Positions 1 through 7,528 of a DNA stretch of 16,281 nucleotides are shown here, piece by piece. The DNA comes from CAZVWV01 sp964631745 (lineage in GTDB: Bacteria > Bdellovibrionota_C > UBA2361 > JBGSMV01), in NCBI GenBank assembly GCA_964631745.1, contig CAZVWV010000092.1, positions 1 through 16,281 on the forward strand, written 5' to 3'. Each line of letters begins with the position of its first letter. Position 1 is the stretch's first letter. The notes under the pieces are model-generated. The model worked only from the letters and a program-made list of their open reading frames with translations. It ran no database searches and was not told where the DNA came from. The translations under genes were made by a program, and so were the position numbers.

Positions 1-104
1 GCCAGAACTTTTGCGAGAAATTCTTTGCGGCGGGGGCTGCGCTGGGGAAATGGCTCGGGGTTGCGCATTGTCTCTGAGAAAAAATTTGGCTGCCCCAGTT
101 CGAA

Positions 105-1562
105 CTACAAGCGCTCAACTTTTAGCGATTCGCCCACGAGCTTTAGCAGTGAGCGCTTGCCGTTTAGCGACGACTCAAGCACTACTTCGCGCTCCCAGAG
201 TGATTTCACATGACGCAGCGTATGCTCAGCGTACTCTAGCAGCAGGTCTCGACCATCATGATAGTGCTTCAAGTACAGCGTGCGCTGCTTGCCGAAGTCG
301 GCATCTTCCACCTTAATTATGGGAAAAGATGCCATGCCGGTGTTGTTGATCAGAGTCTCCTTGATCTGCTGCCAGCTCTCTTCGTCGGCTACTTTTGTGA
401 CGATGCGATCTTGGCCCCGTTTTTCGTGTTGGAAGAGTTCAAGTTCTCTGATGATATCTTCAGTCAAGAATCGCCGCAGAAACGATTGATCCCGATCGGT
501 CTCGCGCACTTCAAACATTTTACGTCTGCCGGGGGTATCGTTTTCGTCCAGTGTGCTGGGATCGACTTTAGGGCTGTCATCTTTCCATTCTCGGCCCGTG
601 CGACCTTCGTTCCAACGCTTCTCGATATCGTGCCACATGATAAAACCTAGGTGGTAAGGATTTATGCTGCCGGGATGCGGTCTCAACACCTGGTTGTGCC
701 TCACTAGAAACTCCATGTGCAGGCCCTGTTCAAGATTTAGTTCTTGCAAAATACGATGATGCCAAAAACTTGCCCAGCCTTCGTTCATGATCTTAGTTTC
801 AATCTGGGGAATAAAATAGCGCGCTTGACTCTCCACCACGCGCAAAACATCACGCTTCCATTCGGGCATGTAAGGATTATATTGAGCAATAAAACTTAGA
901 ACATTCTCCTCTGGCTGCAACGGCACCTTCGAAAGATCCGGCGAGGCATATTCCCGCTTAGGATGAATCTTCCAATAAGGGTCATCACTGGGTTGGGCCT
1001 GCTCCCATTTGCTTATACGTTGCTCCTCTTGAGTGAGCTTCTTAATGGCGAGATTTCTACTCTGCTGAAACTGAATGGTATGAGCGTGATCGATAGTCTC
1101 TTCAACTAGATCGATGCCGATGGAAGGATCTTCGATATAGGAGTCAATCCGGTGGGCGTGATGTTTAAACATCTCCAGCGTGTATTTTGCCTCAATGCCC
1201 GACGTAAAAGTAAAGTTGTTGGCAAAAAAATCATTATGTCCATATACGTGCGCAATGGTGAGAATCTGCAAAAGTAAGGTGTTATCGCGCATCAGGTAGG
1301 CGATACATGGGTCGGAGTTGATCACCATCTCATAAGGCAGACCAGCCACGCCGTAATCGTACATGGTCTTTTGTCTTTCGTAACCTTTACCATACGACCA
1401 GTGCGCGTAATGCGAAGGCATTCCCGAATAGGCCATATATCCGATCATCTCGTTGTGATCGCACACTTCAAATTCTTGCGTGTAGATATTAAGCCCAAAG
1501 CGCTGCACCAGCTCCAGAATCTTCTCGTCCCACTTTTGAAGTTCGCTCACGCTTATGCTCAT
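105..1562 (-). CDS. spoVR: SpoVR family protein
   Basis: A 485-residue protein matching the SpoVR/YcgB family (usually about 470-510 residues, so full length). It was named for a Bacillus gene affecting spore cortex, but the family is widespread in non-sporulating bacteria and its biochemical activity is not established. Recognisable family stretches include YSGMPSHYAHWSYGKGYE near residue 45, GLPYEMVINSDPCIAYLM near 75, a His-rich segment AHVYGHNDFF near 105, and MNEGWASFWHH near 260. The C-terminal part (LYLKHYHDGRDLL) also fits. It starts at ATG 1562. A GAGGT Shine-Dalgarno lies 6 nt upstream and overlaps the TGA stop of the DUF444 gene, only 8 bp away, so translation is probably coupled. 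It is the last gene of the prkA-DUF444-spoVR operon. No clear hairpin plus T-tract terminator is visible in the 104 bases after it. The family call is secure; the molecular function is unknown. Confidence 0.95.
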   Translation of the reverse strand: MSISVSELQKWDEKILELVQRFGLNIYTQEFEVCDHNEMIGYMAYSGMPSHYAHWSYGKGYERQKTMYDYGVAGLPYEMVINSDPCIAYLMRDNTLLLQILTIAHVYGHNDFFANNFTFTSGIEAKYTLEMFKHHAHRIDSYIEDPSIGIDLVEETIDHAHTIQFQQSRNLAIKKLTQEEQRISKWEQAQPSDDPYWKIHPKREYASPDLSKVPLQPEENVLSFIAQYNPYMPEWKRDVLRVVESQARYFIPQIETKIMNEGWASFWHHRILQELNLEQGLHMEFLVRHNQVLRPHPGSINPYHLGFIMWHDIEKRWNEGRTGREWKDDSPKVDPSTLDENDTPGRRKMFEVRETDRDQSFLRRFLTEDIIRELELFQHEKRGQDRIVTKVADEESWQQIKETLINNTGMASFPIIKVEDADFGKQRTLYLKHYHDGRDLLLEYAEHTLRHVKSLWEREVVLESSLNGKRSLLKLVGESLKVERL

Positions 1563-1570
1563 CTCTTACC

Positions 1571-2806
1571 TCATGGAGTCGCTGATGAAGCCCCTTCGCT
1601 GCGCCCGGCGGGCGTAGGAGACACGGGGGCGTTGCTTCGATCTTTGGTGAGAAAAGCCTTAAAGCACGGCCAAAGATCCTCTTTGCGTTCAATCACTACC
1701 ATCTGAAAATTCTCAGCTTTAATCTGCCCAAAAACCTCAAGCATGCTGCCGCTGTAATAGGCGCTACCAGAAGGTTTTATCTCGCCGTAACCAAAAAGGT
1801 TACATACCTTACAAAGCTCTTCTGCGGCCTGAACCGCCTTTTCATTGTCAGAATAAAAGTTATCGCCATCAGAGCAGTGAAAAGCGTAAATATTCCATAG
1901 ACTAGGATGATAGCGCGCCTCAATAATCTCAAGCGCCTTTGTGTAGCCAGAAGAGATATAAGTGCCGCCCGATTCAACCTTATGAAAGAACTCCTCTTCG
2001 GTAACTTCCTTGGCGTCTGTGTGATGTGCAATAAACACTACCTCAACGTTCTGATACTTTTGGCGCACGAACTGATAAAGCAAAAAGTAAAAACTTCTAG
2101 CTAAGTACTTCTTAGTCGTGCCCATCGAGCCCGAAGTATCCATAATACAGAACACCACTGCGTTTGAAACCTCGCGCGTAGTTGGCGCGATGTGATAGTA
2201 GCGCATGTCGTCTTTATGGAAGGGGAAGCGCTGCTCCTCATCGTCGAAGTCCACTCCGCGCGACCCGCTTACGGCAAATTTCCTTCGAATGCGGTTCTTA
2301 GCTGTAGCCTTTTTGTCAAGCCGAGGCCGAATACCGGCATGGCGCTTGCCCTTACGTTTGCGGGCTTCGTCCGAGACTACCTGTTTTAAAGATTTCTTCT
2401 CAAGCTCAGGCAGTTCAAGATCGTCAAACATAATAGCGATCAATTCTTCCAGAGTGATATCTGTTTCGATCGCGTCAACCCCGGGCTGATCTCCGCCGCC
2501 TTGTCCGTTCCCCGCTTGCTCAGAGGGCGACCCCTTCTGCACAACGTCCCCAGGCTTCTGGCTGCCATCACCCTGAGCTACCCCGGCATTGTTTTCACCG
2601 TAAACAAAACGGAATTCTTTAATTGAGCGAATAGGGATCTTGATAATTTTATCCTTATCACGCCCGATAATAGACTCTTCCGCTAAAATATCGCCGATAT
2701 TATTTCTAATGGTGTCTTTGATCTTGCGCCGATGTCGCAATCTATCGCGAGCGCTGCGATCTGAGCGCTGCGACGAGGAGGTGTATGGCCTAAAAATCGT
2801 GGACAC
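1571..2806 (-). CDS. yeaH: DUF444 family protein with von Willebrand A domain (YeaH-like)
   Basis: A 411-residue protein of the DUF444/YeaH family, the usual partner of PrkA and SpoVR. The N-terminus (about 1-70) is basic and Arg-rich. Residues 73-110 form a Gly/Gln/Ser-rich linker. A basic patch follows (150-180). The second half is a von Willebrand A-like fold with the metal-site motif DTSGSM (D223, S225, S227), then SFYFLLYQFV, NVEVVFIAHHT, a FHKVESGGTYISSG segment and HCSDGDNFYSDN, all characteristic of the family. The start is GTG at 2806; no convincing Shine-Dalgarno precedes it, so the exact start is less certain. It is 70 bp downstream of prkA and 8 bp upstream of spoVR. The linker and the C-terminal tail (Ser/Pro/Ala-rich) look disordered. 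A cytoplasmic metal-binding adaptor or scaffold working with PrkA is inference. Confidence 0.93.
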   Translation of the reverse strand: MSTIFRPYTSSSQRSDRSARDRLRHRRKIKDTIRNNIGDILAEESIIGRDKDKIIKIPIRSIKEFRFVYGENNAGVAQGDGSQKPGDVVQKGSPSEQAGNGQGGGDQPGVDAIETDITLEELIAIMFDDLELPELEKKSLKQVVSDEARKRKGKRHAGIRPRLDKKATAKNRIRRKFAVSGSRGVDFDDEEQRFPFHKDDMRYYHIAPTTREVSNAVVFCIMDTSGSMGTTKKYLARSFYFLLYQFVRQKYQNVEVVFIAHHTDAKEVTEEEFFHKVESGGTYISSGYTKALEIIEARYHPSLWNIYAFHCSDGDNFYSDNEKAVQAAEELCKVCNLFGYGEIKPSGSAYYSGSMLEVFGQIKAENFQMVVIERKEDLWPCFKAFLTKDRSNAPVSPTPAGRSEGASSATP

Positions 2807-2836
2807 TTGCTAATCTTAAATTAAGCCCAACAACAT

Positions 2837-2856
2837 TCGCACTCACTCGCACTCAT
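2837..2856. repeat. Near-perfect 10-bp tandem duplication between prkA and DUF444 genes
   Basis: TCGCACTCAC (2837-2846) is followed directly by TCGCACTCAT (2847-2856), 9 of 10 bases identical. It lies in the 70-bp spacer between the prkA stop and the DUF444 start. It has no obvious function and may be replication slippage. Confidence 0.6.
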
Positions 2857-2876
2857 TTACACCTAGCCAACGCCGC

Positions 2877-4799
2877 TCAGTCTTTCCAAAGATTGTTAGC
2901 CGCGTATTTGAGAATTACATCCACGCAGCTAGGCGGATATCCGTTCCGTATCAACTGCTCTACCATGCGGTCGTGACGTTTGCCTTGCTCTTCGTCTCGT
3001 GTGCGCGATTTGGTAATGATACGGGAGATATCTCGCACCGAAGCCATCAAGCGCTTCTCGATAGCTTCTTTCAGCGGCTCGTAACTCTCATACGAAATCG
3101 ATTCTCCCCGGCGGCTGACCGACCAGAGATAGGCGATGACTTCCTGTCGGAACCCATCGCAGGCTGTTCCCACGATAGCGATCTGCTCCTCAATCGAGCG
3201 CATGAAGCCTTCATCTGGTTCAAGCTCTTCGCCGGTGTTTCTGTCTTTGAATTTCTTCTTGGTCACATAAGCTTCGGCGTGATCAAGATAGTTTTGGAAC
3301 AACGACTCCGCTTGCTCCTGATATGAATAGACAAAGGCCTTGGTAATCTCTTTTTCTAGAATTTCGAGATATTCCTTATGCAAAGTATCTAATAGGAATT
3401 CCAAATAGCGCTTGCGCACGTCGTCGGCGTAATCGGCTTCCTTAACCATCTGTACCAACGATTCCCTGACCGAGATCGGATGAATGCAGTTATCCATGAC
3501 GTTGTCGGAAAGGGCATTGTCTAGGGCCTTCATTATGAAGCGTGTGGAGATACCGGTCATGCCCTCGTTCTTGGCCTCCTCCTTAAGCTCCAGTACGTCG
3601 ATCTTCTTGGTTTTACCTTTCTCGACCACCTCTTCGCCGTTATACAGCTTTAACTTGGTCATCAGATCGCATTTATTGGTTGGCTCAAGGCGCGATAAGA
3701 TCGCGAACATCGAAGCCATCTCAATCGTGTGTGGCGCAATATCCGCAGTGAAGCGCGACTGACGAATGATCTTTTTATAGATTTTCACCTCTTCCGAGAG
3801 CTTCAGATTGTAAGGCACCTTAACCGTCACAATACGGTCTAAAATAGCCTCATTTGTATGATCACTCTTAAACTTCTTCCACTCAGCTTCGTTGGAGTGT
3901 GCCACGATACAGGTATCCACGTAGATCATTCCATGCCGACCTGGCGCCGGAATAGATTTCTCTTGAGTCGCNNNNNNNNNNAAATACTCGGTCTCGTTCT
4001 TGAAGACCTCGATAAATTCAACCATGCCGCGATTACCCACGTTCAAAGCGCCCGACAGATCGAGCACACGCGGGTCGCCCTCCGAGTAAAGATCGAGCTT
4101 TGAGATATCCTCACCACCAATCAGAACGCTTGTGTCTTGATTGTTCGGGTCAACCGGAGGCACCACTCCGACACCGCGCTTAGCGCGAATACTGAAGTCG
4201 TAGGTGTGCACAGGAACTTCTTCCCAGCGGCCTTGAAAGTCCTCTTTTAATTTATAGCGACAAACCGGACAGAGGTCCCCCTCGATATCGATACCCAGCA
4301 TCTTGCCGAACTCCTTGCGCAAATGCCGTGGAATAAGGTGCAAAGGCTCTTCATACATGGGGCAGTTTTCTATAGCGTGAAACGAGCCGCTTTGTTCGAG
4401 CCCTTGCTTTAAGCGCTCCACCAAGGAACTCTTGCCCGAACCAACCGGCCCGACCAAGTAAAGCACCTGTCGACTCTCTTCACCTTTGAGGGAGGCCGAG
4501 TGAAAATAACGTACAATCTGGTTGAGGGTTTTCTCCATGCCGTAAAACTGGTCGGCAAAGAAATCATAAACGCGCAGCTTCTCGCCGCGGTGCAAGCGCT
4601 TCAGACGTGGCTCCTCGTCTAAATTAATTTCACGCACACCCTTAATGTTAATCATGTTAAAGAGGCGCTTGTGCGAGAGGCAAGCGATCTCTGGGTTGGT
4701 TTTTAGAAGTTCCAGATACTCCAGCAAGGTCCCATGCCAGCTGGTCTTCTTGCGTGTTTCTCTATCTTCTTGAATTATTTTTTGAAAATCGTCTGCCAT
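2877..4799 (-). CDS. prkA: PrkA family serine protein kinase (YeaG-like AAA+ protein)
   Basis: About 640 residues, matching full-length PrkA/YeaG. The N-terminal two thirds is the PrkA AAA+ domain with Walker A GPVGSGKS at residues 117-124, preceded by FFADQFYGMEKTLNQIV. A CPVC pair (177-180) and the segment CPMYEEPLHLIPRHLR are typical of this subfamily. ATQEKSIPAPGRHGMIYVD and VAHSNEAEWKKF follow in the second half of the AAA+ module. The C-terminal PrkA domain runs from about residue 400 to the end. Family members are described as Ser/Thr kinases; in some species an ATP-dependent protease activity has been suggested. ATG at 4799 has GGAGAG 8 nt upstream. First gene of the prkA-DUF444-spoVR operon. 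Ten N bases cover residues 273-276. The family usually has about six residues (LHxxxT-like) there, so about two codons may be missing although the frame is kept. Confidence 0.95.
   Translation of the reverse strand: MADDFQKIIQEDRETRKKTSWHGTLLEYLELLKTNPEIACLSHKRLFNMINIKGVREINLDEEPRLKRLHRGEKLRVYDFFADQFYGMEKTLNQIVRYFHSASLKGEESRQVLYLVGPVGSGKSSLVERLKQGLEQSGSFHAIENCPMYEEPLHLIPRHLRKEFGKMLGIDIEGDLCPVCRYKLKEDFQGRWEEVPVHTYDFSIRAKRGVGVVPPVDPNNQDTSVLIGGEDISKLDLYSEGDPRVLDLSGALNVGNRGMVEFIEVFKNETEYXXXXATQEKSIPAPGRHGMIYVDTCIVAHSNEAEWKKFKSDHTNEAILDRIVTVKVPYNLKLSEEVKIYKKIIRQSRFTADIAPHTIEMASMFAILSRLEPTNKCDLMTKLKLYNGEEVVEKGKTKKIDVLELKEEAKNEGMTGISTRFIMKALDNALSDNVMDNCIHPISVRESLVQMVKEADYADDVRKRYLEFLLDTLHKEYLEILEKEITKAFVYSYQEQAESLFQNYLDHAEAYVTKKKFKDRNTGEELEPDEGFMRSIEEQIAIVGTACDGFRQEVIAYLWSVSRRGESISYESYEPLKEAIEKRLMASVRDISRIITKSRTRDEEQGKRHDRMVEQLIRNGYPPSCVDVILKYAANNLWKD
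3972..3981. other. Assembly gap (10 N) inside prkA
   Basis: Ten unknown bases. The reading frame continues across the gap, and the partial codon before it is TTN, which fits the Leu expected by the family. Homologous PrkA proteins, as I recall them, have about six residues between the EY and ATQE anchors, against four here. The true gap is probably 16 bases, so 10 N looks like a nominal placeholder. Confidence 0.9.
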
Positions 4800-4815
4800 G
4801 ATCTAATCTCTCCAG

Positions 4816-4877
4816 TTACTTTAGAGTAAGCGCCAGCACTGCCAATAAACCAAAGAAGCCGCCAAAGAATACTTTGG
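4816..4877 (-). promoter_or_regulatory. Two small inverted repeats in the prkA 5' region
   Basis: CCAAAG-AATA-CTTTGG (4862-4877) is a perfect 6-bp-arm inverted repeat. TTACT-TTAG-AGTAA (4816-4829) is a second with 5-bp arms, ending just before the prkA Shine-Dalgarno GGAGAG (4808-4813). Both could fold in the mRNA leader or serve as operator sites. Their role is inferred from position only. Confidence 0.35.
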
Positions 4878-4984
4878 AGGCCCTATCTGTATGATGTCGG
4901 ATAGTTAGCGTAAGGTGTAGCTAATTTCTTTATTTCTAAACAAATATATGGGAGCCCCGCTCTGGGCATACCTGCCACCGGTTT

Positions 4985-5016
4985 CTCCTTATAACCACCG
5001 CACTTCTATAAAGGAG
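4985..5016 (+). promoter_or_regulatory. Possible leader hairpin upstream of purL
   Basis: CTCCTTATA (4985-4993) can pair with TATAAAGGAG (5007-5016), with one bulged A and a 13-nt loop. The 3' arm contains AAGGAG, a Shine-Dalgarno-like sequence, followed at 5028 by a three-codon ATG-AGA-TAG. The arrangement resembles a sequestered ribosome site but lies about 170 bases before the purL start. A regulatory role is speculative. Confidence 0.3.
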
Positions 5017-5186
5017 TTTCAGGAAATATGAGATAGCGTCTCTAGGCGCTCGGAACGGCCAATCCAACACTGCCTACTTGGCTTTCAGCGTTACAAAACT
5101 TGGCCCAAAATCCGCTTCCTTTGCAATATAGACGAAATGAGCTAAGCTGCTCGGCAAATAGTTTAGATTCTGATGTGTCCACCACA

Positions 5187-7466
5187 ATGACTCAAAACAC
5201 AATTCCAGTAACCGAGGATCGCACTTGGGCCGAGCCTGCGAATTTAACAAAAGCCATCGAACATGGCCTGACAGAGGCTGAATTTCTGAGCATCAAGGAA
5301 GCTCTTGGCAGAGAGATAAATGTGCTCGAACTCGGAATTTGTGCGGCGCTTTTTTCTGAACATTGTTCGTACAAGAGCACCAAGGTGCATCTTAAAAACC
5401 TACCGACCGAAGGCGAGGGCGTCATACAGGGGCCCGGAGAGAACGCAGGCATAGTTGATATCGGAGACGGACTGGGCGTTGCCTTCAAGGTCGAGAGTCA
5501 CAACCATCCAACCTTTATCGAACCGTATCAGGGTGCCGCCACCGGCGTGGGTGGCATACTTAGAGACGTGTTCACAATGGGTGCCAGGCCCCTGGCATTA
5601 ATGAACGCTCTACGGTTTGGCGCGCCGACCCACCCGCGCACAAGTTACCTTCTTAGTCGCGCTGTCAGCGGCATCGGCGGTTACGGCAACTGCATGGGTA
5701 TTCCGACAGTTGGAGGAGAGCTCTTCTTTGAAGAAGCCTACGATGGAAACTGCCTGGTTAACGCTTTTGCCTTAGGGGTGGTTGAAAAATCAAAGATCTT
5801 TCTAGGAAAGGCCGCTGGTATTGGAAACCTGGTCATGTACGTAGGCTCAAAGACTGGCCGCGATGGTATTCATGGTGCCACCATGGCCTCCGAAAGCTTC
5901 GACGAAAATTCCGCTGAGAAACGGCCCACAGTTCAAGTCGGAGATCCATTTCAAGAGAAGCTTCTCTTGGAGGCCTGCCTTGAAGCCATGGCAAGCGGCG
6001 CGGTTGTCGGCATTCAGGATATGGGTGCCGCCGGAATGACAAGCTCTGCCTATGAGATGGCAGATCGCGCCGGAACTGGAGTGCGCCTGCATCTCGATCG
6101 CGTCCCGCAGCGCGAAGCTCTTATGACGCCATACGAGATCATGCTCTCTGAATCTCAAGAGAGAATGATCCTGGTGGTTGAAAAAGGGAAGCAAGAAGCG
6201 CTACTGAAGATTTTTCATAAATGGGAACTCGACGGTGTTATCATCGGCGAAGTGATCGACGGCAGCGAGGTAGAGCTTTTTTGGCACGGGGAGCTGGCCT
6301 CTTCTTTGCCAGCTTCGGTGCTGACCAGCTCAGTGCCCCAATATCGATGGCCCGAAGCGCAACCGGCTGATTTTGAACATCGTAGCAGCTACGATCCCAT
6401 TCCAAAGCTAGAAGTTCTGAGTAGCAGCAAAGCTGTAAGCGCAGCTTGGCAAAAGTTTCTATCTGAACCCAACGTTTGTTCCCGTCGCCCGGTCTTTAAT
6501 CAGTACGATTCAACCGTTCGCAGCAACACAGTTGTCCATCCGGGCGGTGACGCCGCCGTAATTCGTGTGAAAGAATCCGGAAACGGCGCGGGTAGAGGAA
6601 TAACGAAGGGCGTAGCCCTGACGCTAGATTGTAACTCTCGATATTGTGCTATTGATCCGAGGCAGGGCACGGCCCTGAGTGTGGCCGAGGCCGTGCGAAA
6701 TTTGGCCTCCGTTGGTGCCAAGCCCATCGGAATCTCAGATTGTTTAAATTTCGGCAGCCCGGAGAGGCCGGAAGGGATGTGGGAGATAGCTGAGAGCATA
6801 AGGGGCCTAGGGGAAGCTGCGCGAGCCTTTAGCACTCCCATCGTGAGCGGCAACGTCAGTCTTTATAACGAAACTTTAGGCAAAGCTATACTGCCCACTC
6901 CAATGATCGCCATGGTTGGGTTGATTGCAGACGCCTCCAAGGCCGTGGCCATAAACTTTCAGGCAGAAGGGGATATCATCTTCGTAATTGGCAAGACGCT
7001 GCCGGAGTTGGGTGGCTCGGAGTATTTAGCCCAGTTAGGTGTTAAAAAGGGAAAGCTCCCGACTTTAAATTACGACTTAGAGCTAAAGCACGCTATGGCG
7101 ATTCGGGGATTAATCGATAAGCGCTTGTTAAAATCTTGCCACGATCTCTCCTCTGGTGGTTTGGCAGCCGGTTTGGCAGAGTGTTGTTTCGGAAATTATT
7201 CCAGTATCGGAGCAAGTCTAAGCGCCATTAATAGCCAGCTTCCTCGAGAGATTCTGCTTTTTTCCGAGAGCGGCGCGCGATATATATTCTCGGTACGCCC
7301 CCAGGACGAGAAGCTCGTGCAGGAGTATCTCGCCAGAAATGGAGTCGAGATTGAGACAAAGGGTATAGTAGGGGGCTCGACGGTTGAGATAGATGGAGTA
7401 GCGAGTTTGGATCTTGCCGCTGCCTATACGGACTGGAGTGATGGGCTGCAGCGCTTCTTTGTTTAA
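5187..7466 (+). CDS. purL: Phosphoribosylformylglycinamidine synthase subunit PurL
   Basis: A 759-residue PurL of the small (Bacillus-type) form, which converts FGAR, ATP and glutamine-derived ammonia to FGAM in the fourth step of de novo purine synthesis. The small form works in a complex with PurS and the glutaminase PurQ, neither of which is in this window. Diagnostic motifs: FSEHCSYKS (about residues 56-64, with the conserved His59), KVESHNHPTFIEPYQGAATG (101-120), GGILRD, a second half with RNLASVGAKPIGISDCLNFG, VSGNVSLYNET, and SCHDLSSGGLAAGLAE. I chose ATG 5187, which gives the family's usual length. The frame is open back to a TTG at 5100, which would add 29 residues of unlikely sequence. 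No clear Shine-Dalgarno. The last codons (Phe-Phe-Val-stop) lie inside a 13-bp tandem repeat. purF follows 62 bp downstream, as in many pur operons. Confidence 0.96.
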   Translation: MTQNTIPVTEDRTWAEPANLTKAIEHGLTEAEFLSIKEALGREINVLELGICAALFSEHCSYKSTKVHLKNLPTEGEGVIQGPGENAGIVDIGDGLGVAFKVESHNHPTFIEPYQGAATGVGGILRDVFTMGARPLALMNALRFGAPTHPRTSYLLSRAVSGIGGYGNCMGIPTVGGELFFEEAYDGNCLVNAFALGVVEKSKIFLGKAAGIGNLVMYVGSKTGRDGIHGATMASESFDENSAEKRPTVQVGDPFQEKLLLEACLEAMASGAVVGIQDMGAAGMTSSAYEMADRAGTGVRLHLDRVPQREALMTPYEIMLSESQERMILVVEKGKQEALLKIFHKWELDGVIIGEVIDGSEVELFWHGELASSLPASVLTSSVPQYRWPEAQPADFEHRSSYDPIPKLEVLSSSKAVSAAWQKFLSEPNVCSRRPVFNQYDSTVRSNTVVHPGGDAAVIRVKESGNGAGRGITKGVALTLDCNSRYCAIDPRQGTALSVAEAVRNLASVGAKPIGISDCLNFGSPERPEGMWEIAESIRGLGEAARAFSTPIVSGNVSLYNETLGKAILPTPMIAMVGLIADASKAVAINFQAEGDIIFVIGKTLPELGGSEYLAQLGVKKGKLPTLNYDLELKHAMAIRGLIDKRLLKSCHDLSSGGLAAGLAECCFGNYSSIGASLSAINSQLPREILLFSESGARYIFSVRPQDEKLVQEYLARNGVEIETKGIVGGSTVEIDGVASLDLAAAYTDWSDGLQRFFV

Positions 7467-7494
7467 CGTCTTTGTTTAACATCTTTGTTTAGCG
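7456..7494 (+). repeat. Three tandem 13-bp repeats across the purL stop codon
   Basis: TCTTTGTTTAACG, TCTTTGTTTAACA and TCTTTGTTTAGCG stand head to tail at 7456, 7469 and 7482 (two mismatches in all). The first copy encodes the end of PurL and its TAA. Because 13 is one more than a multiple of three, the stop-like triplets (TAA 7464, TAA 7477, TAG 7490) fall in all three forward frames. Confidence 0.9.
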
Positions 7495-7528
7495 GGGTTC
7501 AATTCTTGGGCAAATTAAAGTTCTTTGT

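Larger units (their letters stand above)
4800..5186. other. 387-bp divergent intergenic region between prkA and purL
   Basis: No protein-coding gene is supported here. It must hold the promoters of two divergent units, prkA (minus) and purL (plus), but I find no well-matched sigma-70 promoter on either strand. On the minus strand a weak pair TTGTTT, 17 bp, CTACAC (about 4917-4945) is conceivable for prkA. The middle (about 4950-5016) has several overlapping short stems (GCCC/GGGC, GGCA/TGCC, CTCCTTATA/TATAAAGGAG), suggesting a structured leader. I could not match it to a known riboswitch. Confidence 0.5.

Noticed and set aside
75..104. T-rich run on the minus strand after spoVR as a terminator
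   Set aside because: No stable GC-rich stem precedes the T-run.
85..115. GTTCGAAC resembling a tRNA T-loop near the window start
   Set aside because: The flanks do not form a T-stem, no acceptor or anticodon arm is found, and it overlaps the end of spoVR.
258..650. Plus-strand open frames opposite spoVR
   Set aside because: They are shadows of a well-conserved gene on the other strand and show no family features.
4950..4990. ZTP-riboswitch-like pieces (CTGGGCA and CCACCGG) upstream of purL
   Set aside because: The two conserved pieces occur in the wrong order and the upstream half of the motif is missing.
5100..5186. Extended purL start at TTG 5100
   Set aside because: It would add 29 residues unlike PurL and has no ribosome site; ATG 5187 gives the normal length.
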